Made by a program: the position numbers and the translations under genes
In this document: positions 50,648 to 61,154 of the stretch, piece after piece
Numbering within the stretch: position 1 is the first letter of the stretch
How the letters are laid out: the number at the start of each line of letters is the position of its first letter
From: Streptosporangiaceae bacterium
GTDB lineage: Bacteria; Actinomycetota; Actinomycetes; Streptosporangiales; Streptosporangiaceae
Length of the DNA: 64,000 bases
Direction of reading: 5' to 3'
Assembly: GCA_019245115.1 (NCBI GenBank)
Contig: JAFARZ010000237.1
Span: forward strand, 1-64,000
Notes under the pieces: generated by a model
The model's input: the letters and a program-made list of their open reading frames with translations, nothing else
The model's database searches: none
What the model was told of the DNA's origin: nothing

Positions 50648-51407
50648 CCGCCAGACCTGCCTCGCGCCCCCGCCAAGTCGCTAACCCCGCCGAACAAGTC
50701 GGATAAATCCGCATTTATCCGTCGGCAGCAAGAGCGCAGCGGCCCGATTGAAAGTCCCGCGGACGGTTATCCCCCGAATCGGGAGCATTGCTGAATAACG
50801 CACGATTGCGGCAACTCGGCCATGCCGCGTTCGCTGAAACGCCCGCGCCAGCCTGAAACGTCCGCGCCAGCCTGGGGAATTGGCGCGAGCCTGAAACGTC
50901 CGCGCCAGCCTGAAACGTCCGCGCCAGCCTGAAGAATCGGCGCGTATCGGCGCATATCGGGCAGTGGGCCAACGACATTGCGGAAGTTTGGAGCCTTCTG
51001 GAAGAAAAGGTGCCGCAAACCGGCGCCCTTTCTTCCGCAGGGCCCTTCCTCTCCACATTATCCAGCGCGACCGGCGGGTTGAAGGGGCCTCGTCAGCATC
51101 GATGGCGCCATTGATTTCGCTGCATCCGGACATTACGGGCGTCACCAACATGGATGGCGCCATTCATGTCGCTGAGGGACCGGGACCGGTGTCCGATTCG
51201 CGAGGAATGTCCGGTAGGCGGTTTCGTGATCCGTTCATCGTCGTCGAGCCAATCCGTTCTAGCCCTCTCGGGAATGTGACGCACCTCACAGGAGTGAACG
51301 CCGGCTGGGCCCGCTCTTTGCATACGAGAACCGATCGATCCAGGAGCCCACCATGACATCGACAACCTGGCCCGCTGTCAGGAGCAGCTTTCGGAAGGCG
51401 TGGAGCC
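50648..51407. other. Gene-free stretch with repeats
   Basis: I see no convincing gene in these 760 bases. Frames across it are short or built from the tandem repeat at 50832-50945. It also holds two copies of GATGGCGCCATT (51101-51112 and 51153-51164) around the palindrome ATGGCGCCAT, 52 bases apart. Confidence 0.5.
50832..50945. repeat. Two-level tandem repeat (19 bp within 57 bp)
   Basis: Six contiguous 19-base units occur in the order A-A-B-A-A-B. A is GCCTGAAACGTCCGCGCCA or a one- to three-base variant; B is GCCTGGGGAATTGGCGCGA or GCCTGAAGAATCGGCGCGT. Units start at 50832, 50851, 50870, 50889, 50908 and 50927. The higher-order unit is therefore 57 bases, present twice. It lies in a gene-free region, has no spacers and is not a CRISPR array. 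Confidence 0.85.
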
Positions 51408-51887
51408 ATGACTGAAGACTGGCCGGTTGCCGACCTCGACCCGGTGCGCCGACTGCGCGTGCTCGCCGCTTCGGTGCGCTTCCCCGTCTATTTCGGTGAG
51501 GTCGTGCTGCCGGCGCCGGTGGAGCAGGTGTGGGAGGTGGTGTCTGATCTGGAGCGAGAATTGCCGCGGTGCCTCGCCACGGTGCGATCCGCTCGTATCA
51601 CCCAGGCCGAGGGCGAACGGCTCGAGCTGTCCGCGGTCGGCACACTTGGCCAGCGGGCCCGGTTCGATGTGGTACTGCGCCCGGGCTGGTGCTTGATGCG
51701 AAGCAGGTTCGTGCTCGGCGCGATGGCCGCCGTACCGGAAGCGGAGGGCACCCGGTTCGCGGCCCTGGGCGGCTTCCGGCTGCCGGGCGCGAGGCTGGCG
51801 AGCCCGTTGCTCACGATGGCGGGTGGCCGGGCGATGCGCGCGTTCACCAGCCATCCCGCCCTGCGATCGTCAGCCATCCCAGATTGA
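51408..51887 (+). CDS. SRPBCC-fold protein
   Basis: Encodes 159 residues of the START/polyketide-cyclase-like fold: VRFPVYFGEVVLPAPVEQVW at the first strand and helix, VSDLERELPRCLATVRSARI, a central sheet ending WCLMRSRFVLGAMAAVPEA, and the long C-terminal helix LLTMAGGRAMRAFTSHPALR. These proteins bind hydrophobic small molecules in a deep pocket. It converges on the CMD gene with an 18-base overlap. Ligand unknown. Confidence 0.75.
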   Translation: MTEDWPVADLDPVRRLRVLAASVRFPVYFGEVVLPAPVEQVWEVVSDLERELPRCLATVRSARITQAEGERLELSAVGTLGQRARFDVVLRPGWCLMRSRFVLGAMAAVPEAEGTRFAALGGFRLPGARLASPLLTMAGGRAMRAFTSHPALRSSAIPD

Positions 51888-52457
51888 GTTGTCCCACATC
51901 GGGGCCGCATCCGGCGGCAGCGGCACCGCGAACGCGTTCAGCAGGAACGAAATCGTGGTGTAGTACCCGCACAGCGCCACCAGTTCCACCATGCCGGCGT
52001 CCCCCAGAACGTCGTGCGCGGCGTCGTACGTATCGCGGTCGAGGCGCCCCGTCCGGCTGAGCTGATAGGCCACTTCGTACACGGCCCGTTCGTCGTAGGC
52101 GGCGAACGGCGGATCCTCGGCACGACCGATGGCATCGACCACCGCGTCCGCCACGCCGTTTTCCCGCGCCATCCGCGCGTGCGCCCACCACTCGAACTCG
52201 GCCTGCCAGCGCGCACCGATGGTGATGATGGCGATCTCCGACAGCCGCCGCTCGATCGATGTGCCGAACCTCAGCACCGCGCCGAGCGAGGACAGCCGCC
52301 GTCCGGCCGCCGGCGCGGTGACGAACGCGTTGAACGGCCCGGCCAGACTGCCGTCCGGGTTCACCACCTGGCCTCCGCGCCCGCTCACGATGCTGTCCCA
52401 CAACTGCTGGCCGTCGGGCTGCAGATCCGCACGCCGCACATAGGGAATCCGGCTCAT
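51870..52457 (-). CDS. Carboxymuconolactone decarboxylase-family protein
   Basis: Encodes 195 residues. The CMD domain (about 40-150) has SIERRLSEIAIITIGARWQA with EFEWWAHARMARENGV, where the usual Cys-x2-Cys of AhpD-like members is absent and EWWAH remains. It then shows LGDAGMVELVALCGYYTTIS. This is the subclass without redox cysteines. Its biological reaction is unknown; members occur in aromatic and steroid catabolic clusters. It is divergent from the flavoprotein gene at 52499, with 41 bases between, so a shared promoter region is likely. Confidence 0.85.
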   Translation of the reverse strand: MSRIPYVRRADLQPDGQQLWDSIVSGRGGQVVNPDGSLAGPFNAFVTAPAAGRRLSSLGAVLRFGTSIERRLSEIAIITIGARWQAEFEWWAHARMARENGVADAVVDAIGRAEDPPFAAYDERAVYEVAYQLSRTGRLDRDTYDAAHDVLGDAGMVELVALCGYYTTISFLLNAFAVPLPPDAAPMWDNSIWDG

Positions 52458-52498
52458 GGTCGTACTATGCCGGAGAACACTGGACAGGAAGGGGAACA

Positions 52499-54163
52499 GT
52501 GACCGATAGTGCGGACGTCATCGTGGTGGGGGCGGGCCTGGCGGGCCTGGTCGCGACCTATGAGCTGAGCCGGGCCGGGCGGCGCGTCCTGGTCATCGAC
52601 CAGGAGAATGCGGCCAATATGGGCGGTCAGGCGTTCTGGTCGCTCGGCGGCCTGTTCCTGGTCGGCACGCCCGAGCAGCGGCGTCTTGGCATCAAGGACT
52701 CCTATGATCTCGCGCTGGCCGACTGGCTCGGCTCGGCGGGATTCGACCGGGACCGTGCGGATCACTGGCCGCGGCAGTGGGCCGGGGCCTATGTGGACTT
52801 CGCCGCGGGCGAGAAGCGGCGCTACCTGCAAGACCTGGGCCTGCGCGTGATGCCGATGGTGGGCTGGGCGGAGCGCGGCGCGGGAACCGCTGGCGGGCAC
52901 GGCAACTCGGTTCCGCGCTTTCACCTGACCTGGGGGACCGGCCCGGAAGTGGTGCGGGTGTTCCGTGAACCGGTGCTGGCCGCCGCCGAACGCGGACTGG
53001 TTTCGTTCCGCCACCGGCACCAGGCCGACGAACTGATCGTGGAGAACGGCGCGGCGGTGGGCGTTCGCGGCACGGTGCTCGAGCCTTCGACCGAGCCGCG
53101 CGGAGTGGCCTCGTCCCGCGTGGCGGCCGGGGAGTTCGAGCTGCGGGCCCAGGCGGTCATCGTGACGTCCGGCGGTATCGGCGGCAACCTCGACCTGGTT
53201 CGCAAGAACTGGCCGTCCGATCGGCTCGGGCCGGCCCCGGCGTCGATGGTGGTCGGCGTGCCCGCTCACGTCGACGGCCGGATGCTGGAGATCACCGAGC
53301 GGGCTGGCGGCTCGGTCGTGAACCGGGACCGCATGTGGCACTACACCGAGGGCATTATCAACTGGGATCCGATCTGGCCGGGTCATGGGATCCGGATTCT
53401 GCCCGGCCCGTCGTCGCTGTGGCTGGACGCGCGCGGACGTCGGCTGCCCGCACCGTTCTTCCCCGGCCATGACACTCTGGGCACGCTGCGCCACATCGTC
53501 AGCACCGGCTACGACCACACCTGGTTCATCCTCACCCAGGCGATCGCCGAGAAGGAGTTCGCGCTTTCCGGGTCGGAGCAGAATCCGGATATCACCGGAA
53601 AGGATCTCAAGCTCGCGCTCAGGTCGCGGGCGGGTAAGGGCGCACCCGGCCCGGTGCAGGCGTTTCTGGACCACGGCTCGGACTTCGTGGTGCGGCATTC
53701 GCTGCGCGAACTGGTGGACGGCATGAACGCGCTCGCGCCCGACGTGCCGCTCTCCTATCCGGACGTGGAGCGGGAGGTGGCTGCCCACGACCGGGAGGTC
53801 GGCAACGGCTACTCCAAGGACCTCCAGCTGATGTCGGTGAAGAACGCGCGGGCCTACTGGCCGGACCGGTTCACCCGCGTGGCCCGCCCGCACCGGTTCC
53901 TCGATCCGGCCGCCGCGCCGCTGATCGCGGTCCGGCTGCACCTGCTCAGCCGCAAGACGCTCGGCGGACTGGAGACCGACCTCGATTCCCAGGTGATGCG
54001 GCCGGATGGCTCGGTGTTCGACGGCCTGTACGCGGCGGGAGAGGTAGCGGGGTTCGGCGGCGGCGGCGTACACGGGTACAACGCGCTGGAGGGGACGTTC
54101 CTCGGCGGGTGCATCTTCTCCGGCCGCACCGCCGGGTGCGCCCTGGCCAGGAAGATCGCGTGA
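52499..54163 (+). CDS. FAD-dependent 3-ketosteroid dehydrogenase-like enzyme
   Basis: Encodes 554 residues. The Rossmann FAD site VIVVGAGLAGLVATYELSRA opens the protein; the fumarate-reductase/KstD fold continues with VIVTSGGIGGNLDLVRKNWP and a C-terminal GLYAAGEVAGFGGGGVHGYN with GTFLGGCIFSGR, the second FAD motif. The family holds 3-ketosteroid-delta-1-dehydrogenases and related FAD-binding dehydrogenases that introduce a double bond next to a carbonyl. The exact substrate is not clear. Its stop overlaps the HAD gene (TGATG). Confidence 0.85.
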   Translation: MTDSADVIVVGAGLAGLVATYELSRAGRRVLVIDQENAANMGGQAFWSLGGLFLVGTPEQRRLGIKDSYDLALADWLGSAGFDRDRADHWPRQWAGAYVDFAAGEKRRYLQDLGLRVMPMVGWAERGAGTAGGHGNSVPRFHLTWGTGPEVVRVFREPVLAAAERGLVSFRHRHQADELIVENGAAVGVRGTVLEPSTEPRGVASSRVAAGEFELRAQAVIVTSGGIGGNLDLVRKNWPSDRLGPAPASMVVGVPAHVDGRMLEITERAGGSVVNRDRMWHYTEGIINWDPIWPGHGIRILPGPSSLWLDARGRRLPAPFFPGHDTLGTLRHIVSTGYDHTWFILTQAIAEKEFALSGSEQNPDITGKDLKLALRSRAGKGAPGPVQAFLDHGSDFVVRHSLRELVDGMNALAPDVPLSYPDVEREVAAHDREVGNGYSKDLQLMSVKNARAYWPDRFTRVARPHRFLDPAAAPLIAVRLHLLSRKTLGGLETDLDSQVMRPDGSVFDGLYAAGEVAGFGGGGVHGYNALEGTFLGGCIFSGRTAGCALARKIA

Positions 54164-54799
54164 TGATCGAGGGCGTGGTGTTCGATCTCGATGGCGTGAT
54201 CGTCGACTCCGAACCGGAGTGGGAGGTCATACGGCGGCAGGTCGTCGCGAAGTACGGCGGCACGTGGGCGCCGGACACCCAGAAGCGGCTGATGGGGATG
54301 AGTACCGGTGAATGGGCCAGGTACCTCAGTGCTGAACTGGGGGTCGGCCTGCCGCCGGAGCAGGTGGCCGAGACCGTCGTCGCGCGCATGCGAGACCGTT
54401 ACGCCGAGCACGTGCCGCTCCTGCCCGGGGCGGTGGACGCCGTCCGGCGGCTGGCCGCCCGGTGGCCACTGGGCCTGGCCAGCTCGTCGCCGCCGGCGCT
54501 GATCGACGTCGTGCTGGACCGGGCCGGGCTACGGGAGTACTTCGCCGTCGCGATGTCGACCGAGCAGGTGCCGCACGGCAAGCCGGCCCCGGACATCTAC
54601 CTCGCGGTGACCGGCAGGCTTGGCCACCCCTCGGACCGTTGCGCGGCTGTAGAGGACTCTTCCAACGGGCTCCGCTCGGCCGCGGCCGCCGGCCTGCGGG
54701 TGATCGCCATCCCGCGACCGGAATACCCGCCTGCCCCAGCGGCCCTGGAAGCAGCCTCGGTGGTCCTCACCAGCCTGACCGAGCTGGACACCGAGACGA

Positions 54800-56968
<2,169 letters not shown>

Positions 56969-57150
56969 ACCAGGTCCCCCGTGCCCAGCGACGGCTGAGG
57001 CGGCCGTCGGACTCATCGCACGGGTGAATACCCAGCTCACGAGGCTGCTACACCTCGGGAATATCTGGCGCGTCCCAGCGCTGAAGAGTGAGTTGCTGAT
57101 TGTCGCGGGGGGCGCGGGGACAGCTTGCATTGCTCTAAGGAGAATTGGAA

Positions 57151-57258
57151 ATGCGAGAGGGTTACTGTTTCAGATGCGGTGCGTTCGCCAGGCTTGACGA
57201 ACTCACCAAGCTTTGCGATCACTGTTACCGTGGCTGGCGCGACCGGAGACGCGGCTGA
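57151..57258 (+). CDS. Tiny zinc-ribbon protein (35 residues)
   Basis: An AAGGAG site 9 bases upstream precedes ATG 57151. The product begins MREGYCFRCGAFARL, continues with LCDHC and ends YRGWRDRRRG. Cys6, Cys9, Cys22 and Cys25 form two CxxC pairs 12 residues apart, a classic zinc ribbon, and a basic tail follows. The quality of the ribosome-binding site and the complete Cys4 motif support a real gene. It is divergent from glgX. Function unknown; RNA or DNA contact is plausible. Confidence 0.65.
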   Translation: MREGYCFRCGAFARLDELTKLCDHCYRGWRDRRRG

Positions 57259-57320
57259 CCGCCAGATGAGCCGGCCATACCGGCAGGATTGAGGATTCCG
57301 GTCGTTTCACCGCGGACGCC

Positions 57321-57665
57321 GTGGGTAGCCAGCGGCCGATGGACCGGCTCTGGAATGAGGGCCGCGAGCGCCAGGAGTGGGAGGTAACGGCGTATGCGGC
57401 CGAGAGTTCTGGTGCGGCGGATGCCACGGCCAGCGCTCAGTCCGTTCATGCGGAACTGTCCACGTACGCGGTGTCCAGCCGGCTTCACCGGGAGCAGTGC
57501 CCGCGATTCCGCGACGACGACGCGGTGATGGTCTTCGCCGCGGCGTACCTGCTGGACGAGGCCCATGTCCCCCACTTCGCCGCGGCGGTGACGGTCCTGG
57601 GGGCCCGCCACCCAGCGTTGCGACTGGTACTCAGTGGGCCCTGGCCGGCTCCAGCAGCACCTTGA
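57321..57665 (+). CDS. GvpF/GvpL C-terminal-like fragment
   Basis: Encodes up to 114 residues from a weak GTG start. The last 75 residues resemble the C-terminal end of gas-vesicle proteins GvpF/GvpL: SVHAELSTYAVSSRLH, then MVFAAAYLLDEAHVPHFAAA and the final LRLVLSGPWPAPAAP, where GvpF/L ends LTGPWPPYSF. Full proteins have about 250 residues, so the N-terminal half is missing. No other gvp gene is near. It is either a remnant or a small stand-alone derivative. Confidence 0.5.
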   Translation: MGSQRPMDRLWNEGRERQEWEVTAYAAESSGAADATASAQSVHAELSTYAVSSRLHREQCPRFRDDDAVMVFAAAYLLDEAHVPHFAAAVTVLGARHPALRLVLSGPWPAPAAP

Positions 57666-57704
57666 ATGTGACATGGGTGCGGCTCCTCCAGAGTGAGCAG
57701 CATG

Positions 57705-57774
57705 CCGATGGTGCCATCGGTGTTGCTCAAACCGATCAGCATCGCTATTAGAGCGTGCCCGATGGTGCCATCGG
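57705..57774. repeat. Two copies of a 16-bp palindrome
   Basis: CCGATGGTGCCATCGG occurs at 57705-57720 and again at 57759-57774, each followed by TG. The 7-bp arms CCGATGG and CCATCGG enclose TG. The copies are 54 bases apart, about five helical turns, between the GvpF/L-like fragment and the ligA stop. Similar GATGGCGCCAT sequences occur near 51101 and 51153. Confidence 0.6.
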
Positions 57775-57813
57775 TGCCGCTGGCCAGGAAGCAGCACCTT
57801 GACCGCGGGGCGT

Positions 57814-58173
57814 TCATGTGGCGATGTCGGGGTAGGGCAGGCTGATGTGGTCCATGGCGCGGGCGTACGCCTTCTGGTACTCAAGCGGGCCGTGGTCGCG
57901 CTCGAACATGGCAATGAAGAGCGTGAGGGTCAGGAAGGGATGCGCGCCCATCTCGAACAGCGCCACGTGATCGTGCTCGCGCAGCGCACGCCGCTCCTGG
58001 TCGGTGAACTTTAGCCAGGTCGAGTTTTCGCCCGCGTGACAGTTGAGCAGGGCGTTCGCCCTTTCCCGCTCCCACCAGCTCACCGTGCCGACCGGATCCT
58101 CGCGGTACCGCTCGACCAGATCGGGATCGCGGTCCACCGTGTACAGGAACTTGTTCAGTAGATATCTGGTCAT
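57814..58173 (-). CDS. LigA-type extradiol dioxygenase small subunit
   Basis: Encodes 119 residues, a LigA domain: YLLNKFLYTVDRDPDLVERY, then FTDQERRALREHDHVALFEM and GAHPFLTLTLF. LigA is the alpha subunit that closes the active site of protocatechuate 4,5-dioxygenase (LigAB). It is the last gene of the catabolic operon, 123 bases after the LigB-type gene; the gap holds only a separate ribosome-binding site and no gene I can support. Confidence 0.9.
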   Translation of the reverse strand: MTRYLLNKFLYTVDRDPDLVERYREDPVGTVSWWERERANALLNCHAGENSTWLKFTDQERRALREHDHVALFEMGAHPFLTLTLFIAMFERDHGPLEYQKAYARAMDHISLPYPDIAT

Positions 58174-58296
58174 TTATCCCTCCGCGCTGTGTTTTCCTCC
58201 GCGCCAAGGCCACGCTGGCGCGCGGCCGGCTTGGGGCCACGGCGGGAATTGCCGCCCCGTTGGGACGGCAACCGCCGCGGCGCTCGCTTTGCTCGC

Positions 58297-59160
58297 TCAC
58301 GACAGGGCTCCCTCGGGGTACCAGGTGAAGTACGCCTCCATGGTGTGGAACAGATCCAGGCTGTCGGCGTAGTCGGCCTTGACGCCGTCGCCGGCCGCCC
58401 CCATCATCAGCATGAAATCCATGAACCCGTGGGTCGCGTTGCCCGGGGCGTGCAGGCTGTCCAGGGTCACCTCGGCCAGGCAACCGTCGATGTCGCCGTT
58501 GGCGATCCATTCCACCGCCTTGCGGTCGAACTCGGGATCCGGGCCGTGCGGGCCGAACTGACGGGGGCCGCCCAGTTCCAGGGACAGGTGACCGGTGCCG
58601 ATGATCGCTACCCGCTTGTCTGAGGGCCAGGATTCCACCATCTGCCGCAGCGCCCGGCCGAGCTGCACGAACCGTTCGGGCCGCGGCATCGGCGGCGCGA
58701 AGATATTGGTGTACACCGGGACGATGGGCAGGTCCGCCTGCGGCCGCAGGGTGATGATCGGGCACGTCACGCTGTGGTCGATCCGCAGTTCGTTGCTGAA
58801 CGCCAGGTCGAAGCCCGCGTCCAGGCCCTGGCGCAGGATGTGTCCGGCCAGTTCCTCATCACCGGAGAAGAACATCCGCGGCAGGCCGAACTCCCGCTCC
58901 TCGTTGTAGAAGTTGCCGTCGAAGAACGGCGCCTTGCCGACCAGGAACTGCGGCATGTTGTCCAGCCAGAACTGGTGGAAGTGGTCGCTACCCACCATCA
59001 GCAGGACGTCGGGTTCGGCCCGGGTGAGGGTCTGCCGGAACGCCTCGATCTTGGCCACCCACTCGTCGGCGAACGGCGGCCGGTCCGCGCCGGACGACGT
59101 GCTGGCGCGGTAGTAGAACGGGTGATGCGTCGAGGCGATCACCGCGGCGACAGTCGCCAT
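58297..59160 (-). CDS. LigB-type extradiol ring-cleavage dioxygenase
   Basis: Encodes 287 residues from ATG 59160 (TGATG overlap with the preceding gene). The class III extradiol fold shows ASTHHPFYYR (metal His), MVGSDHFHQFW, RIDHSVTCPI (second-sphere His) and IIGTGHLSLELGGPRQFG (catalytic His region), with a metal Glu expected in the C-terminal half. With LigA it would open a dihydroxylated aromatic ring with Fe(II) and O2. The exact substrate (protocatechuate, gallate or an analogue) cannot be fixed from sequence. Confidence 0.9.
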   Translation of the reverse strand: MATVAAVIASTHHPFYYRASTSSGADRPPFADEWVAKIEAFRQTLTRAEPDVLLMVGSDHFHQFWLDNMPQFLVGKAPFFDGNFYNEEREFGLPRMFFSGDEELAGHILRQGLDAGFDLAFSNELRIDHSVTCPIITLRPQADLPIVPVYTNIFAPPMPRPERFVQLGRALRQMVESWPSDKRVAIIGTGHLSLELGGPRQFGPHGPDPEFDRKAVEWIANGDIDGCLAEVTLDSLHAPGNATHGFMDFMLMMGAAGDGVKADYADSLDLFHTMEAYFTWYPEGALS

Positions 59161-59957
59161 CAAGCCTCCTCGGGTTCGATATAAACCGCATTGCGGTCGA
59201 CGGTCAGGTAGGCGTCCATCCCGATGGGGCGACGGCGCTCTTCAGCGATCTGCCCGAGCAGTCCGGCCGCCCTGGCCAGCAGGGCGAATCCGCGCAGCAT
59301 CTCGACCGGAAGCCCCAGGTCGGCCAGCGCCGCACCACATACTCCGGCGCCGTTGAGCGGGAGGCGGCGGCCCAGCACCTGTTCGTGGACCCGGCCGATC
59401 GCCTCGAACAGCCGCAGATGCGGTCCACGTAGCCCTTCGGCTTCCGCGATGTCGATCAGCACCGCGGTCCGCGGATCGCGGACTTTGTGCACCGGGTGCC
59501 CGAGGCCCGGCACGAACTCCCTGCGCTCCCGCGTCCGCGTGACCGCCGCCAGGGCGAGCGCGTTCCAGCCCGCGTCATCGGACGGCAGGTCGGGCCCGTC
59601 GCGTTCCAGCACGTCGTGCAGGTAGCGCCCGCAGTCCTCGGTGACACCGAGGAAACGGGACCCCCCGCCGAGCAGGCCGGCGGCCAGCGCTCCCTGGAGC
59701 GAATCCGGCGCGGACAGGTAGGTCAGGCGGGCGGCGATAGCGGTCGGGGTGAACCCGTGGTCGGCCAGTGCCACCAGCACGGCCTCGAACACCCTCGTCT
59801 CCGGCGGGGTAGGCCTGCGCAGCGCGACCAGCCAGAACGCGAGTTCGCCGAAGCTGACCTTGCCCATCAGATCCGCGGTGAGGTCCTGCCCGAGCAGCCG
59901 GATCTGGTCGGGCGTCGAGGTGCCCAGAGACGTCGGGAAGGAGAGCCCTTCGCTCAC
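59160..59957 (-). CDS. Citryl-CoA lyase-like protein
   Basis: Encodes 265 residues of the citrate synthase fold, shorter than true citrate synthases (about 370-430), as in citryl-CoA lyases. FVPGLGHPVHKVRDPRT carries the catalytic His region, and NGAGVCGAALADLGLPVEML and an RPIGMDAYLTVDR end are typical. It would cleave a 2-hydroxy-tricarboxylyl-CoA to an acyl-CoA and a 2-oxo acid. ATGA coupling to the class III CoA transferase gene upstream strongly suggests that the two act in sequence. Confidence 0.82.
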   Translation of the reverse strand: MSEGLSFPTSLGTSTPDQIRLLGQDLTADLMGKVSFGELAFWLVALRRPTPPETRVFEAVLVALADHGFTPTAIAARLTYLSAPDSLQGALAAGLLGGGSRFLGVTEDCGRYLHDVLERDGPDLPSDDAGWNALALAAVTRTRERREFVPGLGHPVHKVRDPRTAVLIDIAEAEGLRGPHLRLFEAIGRVHEQVLGRRLPLNGAGVCGAALADLGLPVEMLRGFALLARAAGLLGQIAEERRRPIGMDAYLTVDRNAVYIEPEEA

Positions 59958-61138
59958 TCGGACTCCTTCGAAAGCCAGCGGCGGATCTCCTCGCCGTGCT
60001 CATCCAGGCTCGGCGGCGGCAGCCGGTAGGAGGGCGGGGTCTCGGAAAACCTGATCGGGTTGCGCACCGAAGGAACCGCCGCGGCGCCCTCGCCGGCGAC
60101 CACCACCGGATCGAGCCCCACCTCGGTGGCGAACGCCACACCCTGGTCCACGGTGTTGATCGGCCCGCACGGCACGCCGACGGCCATGAGCTCATCGAAC
60201 CACGCGGTCCTCGTCCGGGTGCGTAGCCGCTCCGCCAGCAGCGGCCGGAGCTGCTCCCGGTTGGCGGTCCGGTCCTCGTTACGGCTGAACCGCGGATCGT
60301 CGGCCAGTTCCGGGACGCCGAGCACCTCGGTGAGCTTGCGGAACTGGCCGTTGTTGCCGGCCACGATGATCATCTCGCCGTCAGCGCAGGGCAGCGGTTC
60401 GTAGGGGAACAGGCTGGGATGGCTGTTACCCATCCGGAATGGGACGACTCCGCCGGCGACGTATGCGGACGACTGGTTCACCAGGCCCGAGAGCGCCGAG
60501 GCCATCAGGCTGATCTCGACGTGCTGCCCGCGACCGGTCTGGTGCCGGACGTTCAGCGCGGAGAGGATCCCGATTGTGGCGTGCAGCCCGGCTATCACGT
60601 CAAACACCGAGATCCCGGCGCGGAACGGCTCGCCCGCCGGGTCTCCGGTCAGGCTCATCAGGCCCGACATGGCCTGGACGATGAGGTCGTATCCGGGCAG
60701 CGCCGCACCTTTGGGGCCGCTGCCGAAGCCGCTTATCGACGCGTATACGAGGCCCGGGTTGGCGGGCGACACGGTTTCATAGTCCAGGCCGAAGCGGGCC
60801 AGGCCACCGGGCCGGAAGTTCTCGATGAAAACGTCGGCGCGCCGGGCAAGCTCACGCGCCAGAGCCAGGTCGCCGGGGTCGCGCAGGTCCAGCGCCACCG
60901 ACCGTTTGTTGCGGTTGACGCCAAGGTAGTAGGTGGAGACGCCATCTCGCACCGGTGGCTGCCAGGTGCGGGTATCGTCACCGCCCGGGCTCTCCACCTT
61001 CACGACCTCGGCGCCGAGGTCGCCGAGCAGCATCGTCGCGTAGGGTCCGGCCAGGATGCGGGAGAAGTCCGCCACGAGCAGCCCGGCGAGCGGCCCTGTG
61101 CCAGGGCTGGCTCCTGGTACCTGCTGATTTACCGCCAT
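59954..61138 (-). CDS. Class III CoA transferase (CaiB/BaiF family)
   Basis: Encodes 394 residues. LLVADFSRILAGPYATMLLG with LGAEVVKVESPGGDDTR contains the catalytic Asp region; NRNKRSVALDLRDP, GYDLIVQAMSGLMSLTGDP and FDVIAGLHATIGILSAL are the standard CaiB motifs. It moves CoA from a donor such as succinyl-CoA to an acid made in this pathway. It overlaps the citryl-CoA lyase-like gene (ATGA) and lies 16 bases after the amidohydrolase stop, so all are one operon. Confidence 0.92.
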   Translation of the reverse strand: MAVNQQVPGASPGTGPLAGLLVADFSRILAGPYATMLLGDLGAEVVKVESPGGDDTRTWQPPVRDGVSTYYLGVNRNKRSVALDLRDPGDLALARELARRADVFIENFRPGGLARFGLDYETVSPANPGLVYASISGFGSGPKGAALPGYDLIVQAMSGLMSLTGDPAGEPFRAGISVFDVIAGLHATIGILSALNVRHQTGRGQHVEISLMASALSGLVNQSSAYVAGGVVPFRMGNSHPSLFPYEPLPCADGEMIIVAGNNGQFRKLTEVLGVPELADDPRFSRNEDRTANREQLRPLLAERLRTRTRTAWFDELMAVGVPCGPINTVDQGVAFATEVGLDPVVVAGEGAAAVPSVRNPIRFSETPPSYRLPPPSLDEHGEEIRRWLSKESE

Positions 61139-61154
61139 TTGCCAAAGCGTATAG

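Noticed and set aside
50832-50945. Possible CRISPR array
   Set aside because: Units are contiguous with no unique spacers, and no cas gene is present.
50681-51163. 160-codon minus-strand frame over the tandem repeat
   Set aside because: Its repetitive GWRGRFRLA content merely translates the 19-bp repeat; no good start site or family.
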